42,384 nt of DNA from Roseospira goensis (GTDB taxonomy: Bacteria; Pseudomonadota; Alphaproteobacteria; Rhodospirillales; Rhodospirillaceae), in the NCBI RefSeq assembly GCF_014197795.1, contig NZ_JACIGI010000031.1:1-42384 (forward strand). The letters are read 5' to 3'. Shown here in pieces: positions 1 to 10,700 of this stretch. Both the position numbers and the translations under genes were made by a program. Within the stretch, counting starts at the first letter, position 1; each line of letters starts with the position of its first letter. Below the pieces are notes generated by a model that was not told the DNA's origin, searched no databases, and saw nothing but the letters and a program-made list of their open reading frames with translations.

Positions 1-18
1 GCCCCATACATCCACCAC

Positions 19-95
<77 letters not shown>

Positions 96-99
96 CAGA

Positions 100-134
100 A
101 AAGCCCGCTAAGTCATACACTTAGCGGGCTTTCT
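100..134 (+). terminator. Rho-independent terminator of tRNA-fMet
   Basis: A perfect 12-bp stem (101-112 with 120-131, arm AAGCCCGCTAAG) with a 7-nt loop is followed by a short T-rich tail. It lies 5 nt after the tRNA CCA. On the other strand it could also stop transcription coming from drmB. Confidence 0.85.
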
Positions 135-285
135 TCATGTGCCTAAATCCACCCAATTTCCCGCCCAGGTAACATATAGGTAGCTCCAGAAAGCGAATTT
201 GCGGCGGCATGGGCGTAGGCCGCGGCCCATTCCGAGGGGTGGGGGACGGCCGTCTGGTTGATCTGGCAAGGTGTAGCCAGTCCGC

Positions 286-2187
286 TCACGAAGTTGTCCG
301 TTGCCATGCGTGTTCAAAAAACGCGGAGCCGCCACTTGCGAGCGTATCGACCAAAAACGCCCTGTCGAGATACTGGTTCCGCGCTTCGCAACTGGTTTCA
401 GAGACGAGTAGGCATCCATGACAAGCTGCGCCCTGCAGGGCTCTGTCATCCAAAGTGGTGCCGGGATCGTGGTCCGAGCAAATTGGATCGTTCGAGCAGA
501 CATGGAGACGCTCAAAGGCGCGTCTGAAGATGGGAACGATCATCCGATGCTGGGCGACTACGCCGCCCAATGTCCCTTGAGTCCCAGACGTCGCCGTATA
601 GATTAGAAGTCCACACTTGTCAAAACGGCCAGGCTGAGACAGTGACTCCAGCGCGTAAACTCTTTCTTTCAACGCGTTGGCTGGGTAACCGCAGACCAAG
701 GCAATTTCGCTCATCAGCGCATGCGAAAGGCTATGAATCATGGTGTAGACAACGCCGGGCAGGCGAAGCGGATCGATGTCGCGGCTCAGGGCCCAGGTGC
801 GATAGGCCGCCGAAAGGCGCGCCGCACGTTCCTGTGTTCCCGTCCTTACCAGCCAATCGGCGACCGAGGCCGGGTCGAAGTGAAAAAAGAGCCCTTCACC
901 GAACTGCTCGACCGCCGGCAGCCAATCCAGGTCCGAAGAGAGTGGTGCTCCGTCAACCTTGAGCTGTATGTCTTCCAGTTCATCGTCGAAGGCAGTTCGT
1001 GCAGCTTCGAATCGAGTGAAACCGTATAGACAAGAGACCTCTCGCAGCCGATGGACGGCGATCAAAGCCTGGATACCTGAGCAGATAGGGTCACTGTCCG
1101 GATCCCAGGTAACGCGCGACAGCGTTTCCGCGAACAGCCGGGCCTGCCGTGTGTCCTCACCGATGTGCGGTCGGCCGCAGGCGAACACGTCGAACTCGGC
1201 TAGTTTTGGGGAGCGGGATAGGTTTTGTGTCGCCTGGGTGATCTGCCTTTGAACCTCGTCCCAAACCTCCTGATTTGACCAGCCCTCAAGCGCAGCCTTG
1301 AGCTCCGGCACCACCTTCCGGGCGACGCCGATCTCAGCCGCGCTGTCGCATTCCTGTAGACGGCTAAGATTGGCCTGCACCCGCTGGGCCAGCTCGTCAG
1401 AGGCCGCCGGCAGTGAGATGACTGTTGCGATCTGCGCGAAGTAGGCATTGGTGGCGGTGCGAGTCAGAAGACGGAGGGCCTTGTTACATCCCGCCGGGTC
1501 CGGCGTGTCTAGCCAAGGCCGCTCACCCTTGCACGGGCCCAGTCGGCCCGGCGCGAACAGCTGATCCAGGCTGAGGCTGCGCCCGCAATCGCACCGAATG
1601 CTCACATCCCGCGGGTCTGCGCTGGTGCCTTTTTCCACCATCCAAAGCGGTTCGCGGCAGTGGTCCTGCCCATGCACCACCCAGCGCCAATCAATATCCT
1701 GGAGGTGCCCTTTCTCGCACGCGCCGACGAAGCGGATCGGTGTGACGGTCCGCTTTCTGCCGTTGTCATCGATCCATTTCAGTTTACCCGAGGGATCGAG
1801 GTCGCCCCATTTTACTAAACGGCGTCGTCGTTCTCGGTTCGCGTCCTCGGCATTGTCCTGAGGCCCACCGTCCTCGGCGTCCACGACGAACCAGATCGGA
1901 AACACAGTGACCTGGACGCCTGGAGGCGCTTTCGTTCCCGGCTGATCTTCCAGCAAGGGCGGCGTTCGGAGGGACAGGTGGCGGGCTTCGTCGAGACGGC
2001 CGGCGGCTTTGAGCATGGCCTCCAAGCGGGCGGCAAGGCGATCCTCCTCGATCACTCTGAACGTGCCATCCCGCATCTCCCAGCGATCGAGTCCGCCAAT
2101 CAGGACGGATCGAGTGGGCAGGTCCACCATGGCGCCGGGACCGAACGTGGTGATCAGTTGGCCAATCCGCTGGGTCGTGCGGCTCAT
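286..2187 (-). CDS. drmB: DISARM protein DrmB (DUF1998 domain)
   Basis: The 633-aa protein has the DUF1998 signature near its C-terminus (CHGCLLVSETSCEARNQYLD, about residues 590-610) and further zinc-binding style Cys pairs (CEKGH; RCDCG). In DISARM, DrmB works with the helicase DrmA as the core pair that recognises and blocks incoming phage DNA. The N-terminus (QLITTFGPGAMVDLP) is typical of the family. Its start lies 21 bp after the drmA stop, so the two are co-transcribed. It is the last gene of the operon; only about 150 bp with no visible gene separate it from the tRNA terminator, and the expected drmC is missing. Family assignment is strong; function is inferred from the family. Confidence 0.93.
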   Translation of the reverse strand: MSRTTQRIGQLITTFGPGAMVDLPTRSVLIGGLDRWEMRDGTFRVIEEDRLAARLEAMLKAAGRLDEARHLSLRTPPLLEDQPGTKAPPGVQVTVFPIWFVVDAEDGGPQDNAEDANRERRRRLVKWGDLDPSGKLKWIDDNGRKRTVTPIRFVGACEKGHLQDIDWRWVVHGQDHCREPLWMVEKGTSADPRDVSIRCDCGRSLSLDQLFAPGRLGPCKGERPWLDTPDPAGCNKALRLLTRTATNAYFAQIATVISLPAASDELAQRVQANLSRLQECDSAAEIGVARKVVPELKAALEGWSNQEVWDEVQRQITQATQNLSRSPKLAEFDVFACGRPHIGEDTRQARLFAETLSRVTWDPDSDPICSGIQALIAVHRLREVSCLYGFTRFEAARTAFDDELEDIQLKVDGAPLSSDLDWLPAVEQFGEGLFFHFDPASVADWLVRTGTQERAARLSAAYRTWALSRDIDPLRLPGVVYTMIHSLSHALMSEIALVCGYPANALKERVYALESLSQPGRFDKCGLLIYTATSGTQGTLGGVVAQHRMIVPIFRRAFERLHVCSNDPICSDHDPGTTLDDRALQGAACHGCLLVSETSCEARNQYLDRAFLVDTLASGGSAFFEHAWQRTTS

Positions 2188-2208
2188 GCTGAAGGTTCCC
2201 CGGATCCG

Positions 2209-5200
2209 TCAGTCGAGATCATCGGCATTGGCCAGTGGCTGGCCCCATGGGTTCATGACCTTGAGATAGACGCTGCCCTCAACATCCCGCATGGACCATC
2301 CGGCTACAAAATTCTGATGGTCGGGGCTTTCGTCCTTGATGAGGGGATCCAAAGGTGCATAGAGGAGATGCCGCCTGCCGCCCCGATGGGAATAGGAAAA
2401 GCGGGTCCCTTGAGCCGTCAGGTCATCGGCCGTGCGCGTCCATGCGTCAAGAAGGTCGGCAACACGGGTCCTTAGTGCTCCTTTTCCGCCCACGACGCAG
2501 TCCTCGTCTGGCACCCGGCTCACAATAGCGTCGATCACGCGGGTGCGGACGTCGGGATTGTCGGACAACGCGCCGACGGCCGTTTCCGCCGTCATCGCTG
2601 AATCGATATGGCGCCCGATCGCAACCACGATGGCGGCCAGCGCTCGGTCGAGCGCGCGTGGGGCCCAAGGTGTCACTGTCGTCGCCTCCACCGACCGGTA
2701 GAACGATCGGTGGAAGGCGCCGAAACCCTCATAGTGCGTCCGGTCCCGTGGCTTGTGCAGGTTCAGGATGGTCAGAACCAACCCCGGTCGAAAGGCGTCC
2801 CGGCCCACGCGGCTGGTGGACTGGATGTATTCGGCCGCTGTTTTCGGCTGCCCCTGAACGACCATCACGCCGAGCCGAGAGATATCCAGGCCCACCGAGA
2901 TCATGTTGGTGGCGAGGGCGACATCGACACGCGCGCCAGACAGGGAAAAGGGGCGCGATAGGGCCGTCTTGGCCTGGGCCACGTCGTCTGTCGAGACGCG
3001 CGACGTCAGTTCCAGGGGTTCGCCGATGTGGCGATCCGCGAAGGGGGCGTCCGGCGGGGCTAGGCGGCGCCGCTGGCGTCCGTACCCCCGGGCATAGTTG
3101 CGCACTTCGTCCTCGACGATGCGCCGCGCACCGCCCAGTTCTCGCAGGCTGTTGAAGTAGCATAGCGCCGTCATGTAGGGGTCCGCCGCCGCCCCGTGCT
3201 CTTCGAACGCCTTCATGCCGGCGGCCGTCAACGTGTTGAGGGTCCTCAGGAACACCAGCTTCGGCCCACGTCCCTGGGCCGCCAGGCCGACATACCAGCG
3301 CGGTGGATTCTGCTCGTCGCGCACGGTTCGGGCAAAAAAGCTGTCCGTGCGGTCGATGCCGGGGGGCGGGAACACGGCGGTATCCGTCCGGTCGAACAGC
3401 AGCCGGATCTGCTCCGAGGCCTGACGAACCGTCGCCGTCGATGCGACGATCTTGGGCCGGACACGCCCCCCGTCATGAACCCTTGAGGCCAGACGGTCGA
3501 TGGCTGTCTCGTACAGCGCCGCCACGGTTCCCAGCGGCCCCGAGATCAGATGCAATTCGTCCTGGATGATGAGGGCAGGCGGTTCAAGCGTTGACCCGTT
3601 GAACAGCGGCCGTCCCGCGCGTGGGTCATCGGCGGCGCCGAAGAAGCCCAGGTCGGCCTCGAACCGATCCACATGGCCGAAGAAATGCCCGGTCTCGCCG
3701 ATCCACGGAAGGGCAGCGAACTTATCCACCGTGGCGATGAGGAACGCCGGCAGGCGGCGATAGATGGCATCATCCACCGTGACGATGGGCAAGGGGCGGT
3801 CGCCTGTGAAGTCACAGGCCGTATTGGCGCACCGGATCTCCAGGTTGTGGGGTGTCTGGGCGTTCGGGACCAAATCGAACGACTGCCGCGAGAACGCCGT
3901 GCCGCACCAGGGACATGTCTTGAGTGGAGCCGGCGGCTTTTCTCCTGTCCTCTTGAACCGACGCACCTGCGTGACGGCGGTATGGTTGCCGGTGTTGCCT
4001 CGGCCCCCCAGGACGTTCGGGGTTGCCGCCGAGCCCACCCACAGCCCGATCTCGATGGGCCAGTCTCCCAGCACCGGCCGGCCCTGCGCATCCACCAGGG
4101 CCGGGTCGGTGCGCGCCAGCTCGAGGGCGCAGACCACGCCGGCGGCCCGCGACAGCTGGTCCAGGGTCAGCAGACGCAGCGTGTAGCGCATGATGACGGT
4201 GACCCCAGCCCCCAGGACACCTGAGGCAGACAGTCGTCTGTGGGCGATGGCGAACGCGGCGAGCCCGAGGTAGGCCTCCGTCTTTCCGCCACCGGTGGGG
4301 AAGAACAACAGGTCCACCGTCTCCCTGTCGGGATGGTCCCCCTTCACCAGCCCCGGCAGGTTGAGGAGCACGAAGGCAAGCTGAAACGGTCGCCAGCGCA
4401 GGGCGGCAACGGTTTCCGGGGCCTGGCCGATGTCCGATCCAATCCGCTGCCGGTGTGCTCGAGATACAGCCCGGTTCGCGATGGCGAACGCCTGCCGGGC
4501 GCGGGGCTGTTCGCGCAGCAGCCGAATGCCCTCGGCGATGCGGTCGCGGGCGCGGCGCATCGCCGTGACCAACGTTTCCCCGGTCTCGCGTCGCCGGGGT
4601 GCCAGCAGGCTGGCGGCCTCAGTGACTTGGGACCCAATCCAAGTTCCGTACTGGTCCGGTAGGGGGGCCAGGGCATCCCCGAGGGCTTCGCCAGTGCCAT
4701 CGGCCAACGCAGCCAGTGCCTCGGCATCGAAGGCGACGTCCGTGATGGCTTCGTTTGGTGCGATCCGGTCCACCTCCGCCAGCGGTAGCGGGGTTGTCCA
4801 GACGTGGCGGACCACACCGTCGGTGGGATCGCGTGTCCAGTCCGTCGCCGTGTTGCGGCCGGTGGCAAAATCCTCTTCGTTGCGGTAGTGCAGGTCGGCG
4901 ACGCGCAGGTCATGATCGGTCGAACGGTAGTCCGACAGGTCCAGCCGAGGTGCGAAGCCCGCGTCGCAGAACACGTCAAGCCGGGCCTGGAACGCATAGC
5001 TGACGTCGCGGTGTCGGCTGCGTGGCCGACGCCGTCTGTTGACCAGGAACAGGGTGACGACCAACACCTCCCGCGTGTGTCCTTCCGGCATCCGGATCGT
5101 GGTCGGCCGGGCCACGCTTTCCAGCACCAGGGCACCGCCGGCGCCCATGGGGGCGGCACTGCCTGGCAACACCGTCCGGGCGGGTGCGCCCGGTGCGACG

Positions 5201-5730
5201 TCAATCGTGACCTTTGCCTCGCCCGGCTGGCGGATCCAATCCGGCGCGAAGGGGTCCTGGTTCTCGCTGTCTTCTGTCTCAGCCGTGCTGATGTCCGTGG
5301 CCTCGGGGGCGCGCCAGATCGTCGGCAGCGGCGGTTCGGTGACATAGTCGCCCCAGGTGGCCCGCACCTGAAGGCGGGACACGGTGCGGTCCACCAGAAC
5401 GGTCAGCCCCACCGACGAGGGCAGGAAGCGGCGCTTGGCGGCTGGGGTGTCGTCGGCAGCCTCATCGTCAGCCGCGCCATCTCCCAAGACAGAGGCATCG
5501 GTGTCTTCCGTCTCCAGGAGCGTTTCCCGATCTTCCTGCATGGTGGGGTCATCGGCCGCGCCGACCGGGTCCTCCGCCGGCGCGATGAAGCCGGTCAGGT
5601 ACCACCGCGAGGGCGGCTCCTTCAGGCGTTCGCGGGCCAGATCGGCGTCGGTCGGCTGCGGTGCAGGCCCAACCAGATCGCGGCGCAGAACGTCGACAAG
5701 CTGGGAGCGGATGGCGGAGGGCGTGGTCAT
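2209..5730 (-). CDS. drmA: DISARM helicase DrmA
   Basis: The 1173-aa SF2-type helicase has the DrmA N-terminal motif RWYLTGFIAP (about residues 43-52). A Walker A-like motif (FFPTGGGKTEA) lies near residue 477, a four-Cys zinc ribbon (CPWCG ... CANTACDF) around 605-640, and DEXH as DELHLISGP near 725. The helicase C-terminal part (ATNMISVGLDISRLGVMVV, then STSRVGRD) spans about 945-980. DrmA pairs with DrmB in DISARM and binds and blocks foreign DNA. It starts 24 bp after the stop of the YwgA-like gene. Length and motif order fit an intact gene. Confidence 0.93.
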   Translation of the reverse strand: MTTPSAIRSQLVDVLRRDLVGPAPQPTDADLARERLKEPPSRWYLTGFIAPAEDPVGAADDPTMQEDRETLLETEDTDASVLGDGAADDEAADDTPAAKRRFLPSSVGLTVLVDRTVSRLQVRATWGDYVTEPPLPTIWRAPEATDISTAETEDSENQDPFAPDWIRQPGEAKVTIDVAPGAPARTVLPGSAAPMGAGGALVLESVARPTTIRMPEGHTREVLVVTLFLVNRRRRPRSRHRDVSYAFQARLDVFCDAGFAPRLDLSDYRSTDHDLRVADLHYRNEEDFATGRNTATDWTRDPTDGVVRHVWTTPLPLAEVDRIAPNEAITDVAFDAEALAALADGTGEALGDALAPLPDQYGTWIGSQVTEAASLLAPRRRETGETLVTAMRRARDRIAEGIRLLREQPRARQAFAIANRAVSRAHRQRIGSDIGQAPETVAALRWRPFQLAFVLLNLPGLVKGDHPDRETVDLLFFPTGGGKTEAYLGLAAFAIAHRRLSASGVLGAGVTVIMRYTLRLLTLDQLSRAAGVVCALELARTDPALVDAQGRPVLGDWPIEIGLWVGSAATPNVLGGRGNTGNHTAVTQVRRFKRTGEKPPAPLKTCPWCGTAFSRQSFDLVPNAQTPHNLEIRCANTACDFTGDRPLPIVTVDDAIYRRLPAFLIATVDKFAALPWIGETGHFFGHVDRFEADLGFFGAADDPRAGRPLFNGSTLEPPALIIQDELHLISGPLGTVAALYETAIDRLASRVHDGGRVRPKIVASTATVRQASEQIRLLFDRTDTAVFPPPGIDRTDSFFARTVRDEQNPPRWYVGLAAQGRGPKLVFLRTLNTLTAAGMKAFEEHGAAADPYMTALCYFNSLRELGGARRIVEDEVRNYARGYGRQRRRLAPPDAPFADRHIGEPLELTSRVSTDDVAQAKTALSRPFSLSGARVDVALATNMISVGLDISRLGVMVVQGQPKTAAEYIQSTSRVGRDAFRPGLVLTILNLHKPRDRTHYEGFGAFHRSFYRSVEATTVTPWAPRALDRALAAIVVAIGRHIDSAMTAETAVGALSDNPDVRTRVIDAIVSRVPDEDCVVGGKGALRTRVADLLDAWTRTADDLTAQGTRFSYSHRGGRRHLLYAPLDPLIKDESPDHQNFVAGWSMRDVEGSVYLKVMNPWGQPLANADDLD

Positions 5731-5754
5731 GACAACGGGATCGGGTACGGCATG

Positions 5755-6288
5755 TCAGGCGATGGCCGGGAGCGGCTTGGGGGTTTTGAGCGCGCTGATC
5801 TGCCTGTAGATGTCCTTCGCTTTCGCCAAGCGCTCCGGCGAGGCCTTTTCCGGCTTGCGGCGCGCCGTTTCCTCCCAGGGATCGGGGACCTTCTCGACCA
5901 TGTGCAGAAAGGCGGCGGTGGCGGCCAACTCGAGTTCGATGGCACCGAACGTCGCGACGGTGCTAACGAAGGCACTCTTGCCCTCGTCCAGCGTCTCCGG
6001 ATCGGAATCGACGGTATAGATCGAATACCAGCCGCCCCACTGGGTGGGTTTTTCCTCCTCCTTGACGAGTTCGAAGACTTCGGCCAACTCCATGGCGTCC
6101 GACAGGTCCTCGCTGTAGGGGCCGTAGTGCCGGTATTCGAAGTCGAATCCCTCGCCGTAGCCGGCGAGTTCCATCAGGTAGGCCGTTTTCTGAAGGCGGG
6201 TGCGTCCAACCAACCTACCTCCGGCATGACGGACGATGCTGACGGCCTTTTCCCGGTCGGCCATAGCCTTCCTCATGAACCCGGTCAT
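5755..6288 (-). CDS. YwgA-like protein inside the DISARM operon
   Basis: The 177-aa protein resembles Bacillus YwgA: an N-terminal stretch GRTRLQKTAYLMELAGYG followed by FEYRHYGPYSEDL. The pattern LQK...Y...YGPYS recalls the Panacea/SocA-like (DUF4065) antitoxin fold, a remote similarity I infer by eye. Its start overlaps the stop of the upstream HD gene by 4 nt (ATGA) and a G-rich ribosome site precedes it, so translation is coupled. In Bacillus, ywgA also lies near an HD phosphohydrolase gene (ywfO), which supports a functional pair. It is not one of the defined DISARM genes. Possible roles are regulator, partner or antidote of the HD enzyme. Other in-frame ATGs lie at residues 5 and 9. Confidence 0.75.
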   Translation of the reverse strand: MTGFMRKAMADREKAVSIVRHAGGRLVGRTRLQKTAYLMELAGYGEGFDFEYRHYGPYSEDLSDAMELAEVFELVKEEEKPTQWGGWYSIYTVDSDPETLDEGKSAFVSTVATFGAIELELAATAAFLHMVEKVPDPWEETARRKPEKASPERLAKAKDIYRQISALKTPKPLPAIA

Positions 6289-7721
6289 GTGCCCGTCCCC
6301 CCTGTTTCCTGGTCCAAGGCTGTCCTCACCACCGCTTCGGCATCCGGGTCGTCACGGCCCACATAGGCCCTGAAAAACTCGAACGGCTCAACCGCCGCAA
6401 CAATCGGCGACACGGTTGCGATGTCAACCACATCGCCGGCCAGAGAGCGCATGTGGATTTGATTCAGAGGCCCTTTCGATCCCTGCAGTCGGGTATAACA
6501 GCTTCGTTTTCCCTCATCGATCAGAATGCGCGGCGCTTGGGCGGCATTGTCCGCGTTGAATTGCTCGATCCGCTGCCCGATCAATTCCTGGCGCGCTTTC
6601 ACCCATCGACGTTGGTCCTCACGCTCAGCCTCGGTCATGGCCTTGTGCGCCGGGCGCCGCCGTTCAAGTTCGATGCGGATATCGATGCACCTCGGCAGCC
6701 TTCGGTCCAGAAGCATGCGGCTCAGACGCCCAACGTCCGCGTCATTTGCCTCCCGCATCATCGGCAATGCGCCCCAGAACACGGTGTCATCGAGGTCCAG
6801 GGCGCGATCAAGGCAATCGGGCGACACGGCAAACCGGATGATCGGGTGCGTCTCCGGCAGGCCGGTTGCCGCGACGTTTTCCGACTTCACCAGCGTCATG
6901 ACGCGCGCCATCAGTTCGGTGAACACTTTTTCGGCGGCGCGGGTTGCCTTGTGAAAGTATACATTGGGATAGAGGTGAAACAAAGAGAGAACGTAGTTTT
7001 CCGCCGCTTGCGTCGCTTTCGGGCCGAGCACGAAGGTCTCGATGGTACCGGCGGGTTCGTTGTCCTCCACCACCTGAACCTCACCGATCTCCAGGTTCGC
7101 CGTCAGCCACTCAAAGTCGATCCTGCTGTTGCGCACGCCGGTCATCAGGCTGTCGCGCCGCATGTAATCCAGGCGGTCGGCATCGAACTGGCTGGATACC
7201 ACGGCGTCATAAAGGGTACCCGGCCCCTTGCGCCCGATCAGCGTCGCGACGTCATTGGCGAAGCCGCTGCCCATCGCTCTGAAAGCCTCGGCGATCTCGC
7301 TGTCCCGGATCAGGCGCTGGCTGACCTCTTCATGGCTGGCCAGCGCCAGACCGAAGCGCTCGCCGATCTTCTCGAAGGCATGGCTGAACATGCCGTGGCC
7401 GACATCGTGAACCAGGGCGGCGGCCACGGCAACGCGGGCGTCATGCTCAAGAACTTCGCTTCCGGAGTCCGAGATATATTTCCGAATGATGCCCATCAGG
7501 CGCCGGGCGGTGTGGAAAACGCCGAGGCTGTGCGCGAAGCGGGTGTGGGTCGCGCCCGGAAACGTGTATTCCGAAAAGCCAAGCTGGCGCACGCGGCGCA
7601 GGCGCTGAAACGGGCGTGTCTGGACCACGGTCCACAGGGTTTGTTCAAACTGACTGCGGTCGAACGGGATCAGATCGTGCAGGGGATCGCGGATGCGCTG
7701 GGGTCTGGCGGACGCGGTCAT
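6285..7721 (-). CDS. HD-domain phosphohydrolase (dNTPase-like) inside DISARM operon
   Basis: The 478-aa protein belongs to the HD superfamily related to dGTPases and YwfO. It opens with RDPLHDLI, then has HTRFAHSLG (metal His about residue 64), VHDVGHGMFSH (His-Asp at 105-106) and SQFDADRLDYMRRDS, the late Asp motif of dNTP triphosphohydrolases. The start at 7721 has GGAG 8 nt upstream and lies 40 bp past the drmMI stop; a longer reading to 7841 would overlap drmMI and lacks family similarity. By family it may cleave (d)NTPs or other nucleoside phosphates. Within a phage-defence operon this could mean dNTP depletion, which is inference. All metal residues appear present. Confidence 0.85.
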   Translation of the reverse strand: MTASARPQRIRDPLHDLIPFDRSQFEQTLWTVVQTRPFQRLRRVRQLGFSEYTFPGATHTRFAHSLGVFHTARRLMGIIRKYISDSGSEVLEHDARVAVAAALVHDVGHGMFSHAFEKIGERFGLALASHEEVSQRLIRDSEIAEAFRAMGSGFANDVATLIGRKGPGTLYDAVVSSQFDADRLDYMRRDSLMTGVRNSRIDFEWLTANLEIGEVQVVEDNEPAGTIETFVLGPKATQAAENYVLSLFHLYPNVYFHKATRAAEKVFTELMARVMTLVKSENVAATGLPETHPIIRFAVSPDCLDRALDLDDTVFWGALPMMREANDADVGRLSRMLLDRRLPRCIDIRIELERRRPAHKAMTEAEREDQRRWVKARQELIGQRIEQFNADNAAQAPRILIDEGKRSCYTRLQGSKGPLNQIHMRSLAGDVVDIATVSPIVAAVEPFEFFRAYVGRDDPDAEAVVRTALDQETGGTGT

Positions 7722-7761
7722 GAGGGCTCCATCAGGGACGACACCCTGACGTGTACCACTC

Positions 7762-10700
7762 TCAGGGATCGGCGAAAAGTTCGCCCTGACGATCGGGCGC
7801 GCGGCCCGTCCCTTTGGTCTCGTCGCCGTCATCTTCCGCATCGTCTCCCGCGTCGTCCCGGGGGCCGGCGGTCAGGCCGAGGGCCTGTTCCGCCGCCGCG
7901 CGCTCGGCGTTGAGGGCCAACAGGCGGGCCAGCACCTCATCGCGCACCGGGGCCGGCCAGAACAGGCGGCCCTGATAGGTGAAGTCGGCTTCCGTGTCTT
8001 CGGTCAGGAATTCCGGCACGGCGTCGGGGATCAGGTCGTCCCAGCCATAGGCGCGCAGGACGGCGTGGTCCATGGCGGTGTGCAACTCCCGCAGGCGCAC
8101 GATGTCAGCCGATTTTTCGCGGGGAGTGTGGAAGCGGTTGTAGGTCTTGGTCAGGCCCTCGTCGCGCGCGATCATCAGCGCGGCGCGGTGGTCGTGATAG
8201 GCGCGGCCGGCGGCTTCCAGCGCCGGGTCAATTGAATTGTTAAGAAAGGGGAATGTGAAAAAACAATCTGATACCGTGTACGTTAAATCGTCCTTAAATG
8301 TGGTTCCAAAAAACCTTGCCCAAGTTTCATGAATTCTGCATTGAATGCATGAAAATTTGATGTCGTTTCCCAGAAATACATTTAAGTTCTGCGAAAATAC
8401 CAAACTGCTCTGCAGTATTGAGATTAGAAATTGTGGAGATGCCTTGCTAGAGGTCGCGTAAACCCAATCGTTTGACGAAATGTCACAATACAGGCCAGAC
8501 CTTCTTTCAGCGAAGCGCCACCATCGGTTTCTATAGGCTGGCCGGTTGTCCGTGGCCCTTTCAGGGCGAACCGTACGCTCTATGATCTCCAACAGATCCG
8601 GCCAATCCGCCGCCACCGGGCCGGGGTAGTCGCGCGCCATGATGCCATCGCGTCTTTGTCTGTCCCGCGCCTCTTCCGACAGATCCCACCAACTGTCCGT
8701 GTTGGGGTCGCGGCGCAGGGGGAAGTCCTCGAAGTCGATCACATAGCGCCGGTGCCGCTGGCGCGGGTCATTGTTGACCTCCTGGCCGCCGATATAGGGG
8801 AAGATGCGTTCCGCGTTGCGCGGGTCCTTCTCGATCAGGCGTTCCATGTCCGCCAGGGACGACGCCTCCCCCTTCGCCGCAGCGACGTCATCGAAGGTGA
8901 AGCCCATGCCGAGCACGATGGAGCCCTGGAACGCCTTGCCCCGGTTGGCCGTCAGCCGTTGCGGGGAGTCGTCCAGCGGTCCGTCCACCAGATAGGCGGA
9001 GATGCGCTCGACCAGCCGCCCGTCCAGCAGTGGCTTCGCGACCGTGCCCTTGACCACCGTGACGACGGAGACCACCACGGCGGCATCGCCCGGCCATTTC
9101 AGGCGGCGGGTGGCGTGGCTGATGGCACCGCCGGCCTTCAGGATGGCGGTCAGGCCGGTGGCCCGGGTGTCGCCCTGGCGGATGGTGTTGGTGGCGATCA
9201 GGCCGAAGGCGCCGCCCTCGCGGATCAGGCCGAAGGCGCGGCGGAAGAAATGCGCCACCACATCGCTGTTGCCGTGGGCGCCTGGGTTGATCGTCTTCAG
9301 CCAGTCAGCGTATCCGGCGCGATGGCCGGCCGCCAGGGTGTTCTTGCCGGCGAACGGCGGGTTGCCGACGATGGCGTCGAAGCCCGGGTTGGGCCGGTCC
9401 ACGAACACCTCGGGGAATTCGACCGGCCAGTGGAACGGCGTGACCGGATGCTCGCCCCGCCGCAACCCGGTGCGCAGGTCGTCCACCTTGCCCTGTTCGG
9501 CCGGGCTGTCGTGCCAGCTTTCCAGGTCCTGTCGCGCCTTTTCCCGGGCGCGCGCCCTGTCGGCGGAGAAGAAGGCGGCGATGACGGCATCGCCCAGCCG
9601 ACGCACCTCGTCCAGCACCGGTTCGACCTGGCGCAGGCGCACCTCCTGTACGGCCTGGGCGACATCGTCCGGAGCCTCCCGGATCTCCCGCCGCGCGGCC
9701 ATGACCTTGTCGATGCGCTGGCGGACATGCCGCGACAGCAGCGGCACGCCCTTGCCGCCCGGCGCCCAATGCAGCGCGCCGATGGCGGTGAGGGTCAGGC
9801 CGACGAGGCTGTCGCCGGCCTTCAGCGCATGGTCGAGGAAGGTGAACTCGTGGTCGCGGGCCAGGGTGGCCAGCCACAGCGACAACCGCGCCAGATCGAC
9901 CGCCATCGGGTTGCGGTCCACGCCGTACAGGCAGCGTTGCGCCACCAGACGGCGCGCCAGCAGATCCTCGTCCTCATCCGACGGCACCTGGGGGCGGCTG
10001 CCGGGATGACGTGCCCAGGCGGCGACCAGGGCCTCGGCCAGCACGCGGCAGGCCTCGACCAGGAAGGCGCCGGAGCCCATGGCCGGGTCGCAGACCTTCA
10101 GGTCCAGCACCTGCGCCGGGGTGGCGTCCGGCCCCAGACGCTCCAGGGCCGGCGCCAGGGTCTGGCGCACGATCGGGCCGCTTAGGTCGCGCGGGGTGTA
10201 ATGGCTGCCTGTGCGGCGACGCTCGTCGGTGGGCTGCAGGATGGCGGCGCCGGCCGGCAGCACGGCGGCGCCGGGGCTGCCGCGCTCATCCGCGATGGGT
10301 TCCAGCGCGGCCGCCAGAGCGGTGCGGTCGTTGGCGGCCTTGAGCGCGCGTTCCACGCCGGCGCCGAAACTGGTGCGGTGGGTGCCTTCCTTCAGGCGCT
10401 TGAGGCGATCCTTGGCCTTCAGCCCAACGAGTTCGTCCAGATCGACGTAAACCGGCACCGCGTTGCGCTTGCCGCCGCGGATGGCCAGCACGGGGCCGCA
10501 GGCGGCCTCGACCGTGAAGCCCATGACGGTCTCGTAAACCGAGCCGATTTGCTCCACGTCCAGGGTGCGGTAGGACAGGCGCTCGCCGTCCAGCATCAAC
10601 AGCCCGTCCAGGATGGCCAGGACGGTGCCGTCGGTCAGGGCTGGAACGCGCGACGCCTGGTCAGGGGTGGCCCGGCCCTCCAGAAACGGGAAGCGGGTGG

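Noticed and set aside
96-285. A drmC gene between drmB and the tRNA
   Set aside because: Only about 150 bp are available after the terminator and no PLD motif (HxK) or suitable frame is present.
4804-6366. A 520-codon plus-strand ORF across drmA and the YwgA-like gene
   Set aside because: It is antisense to two well-supported genes, has no known domain, and reflects GC-rich mirror frames.
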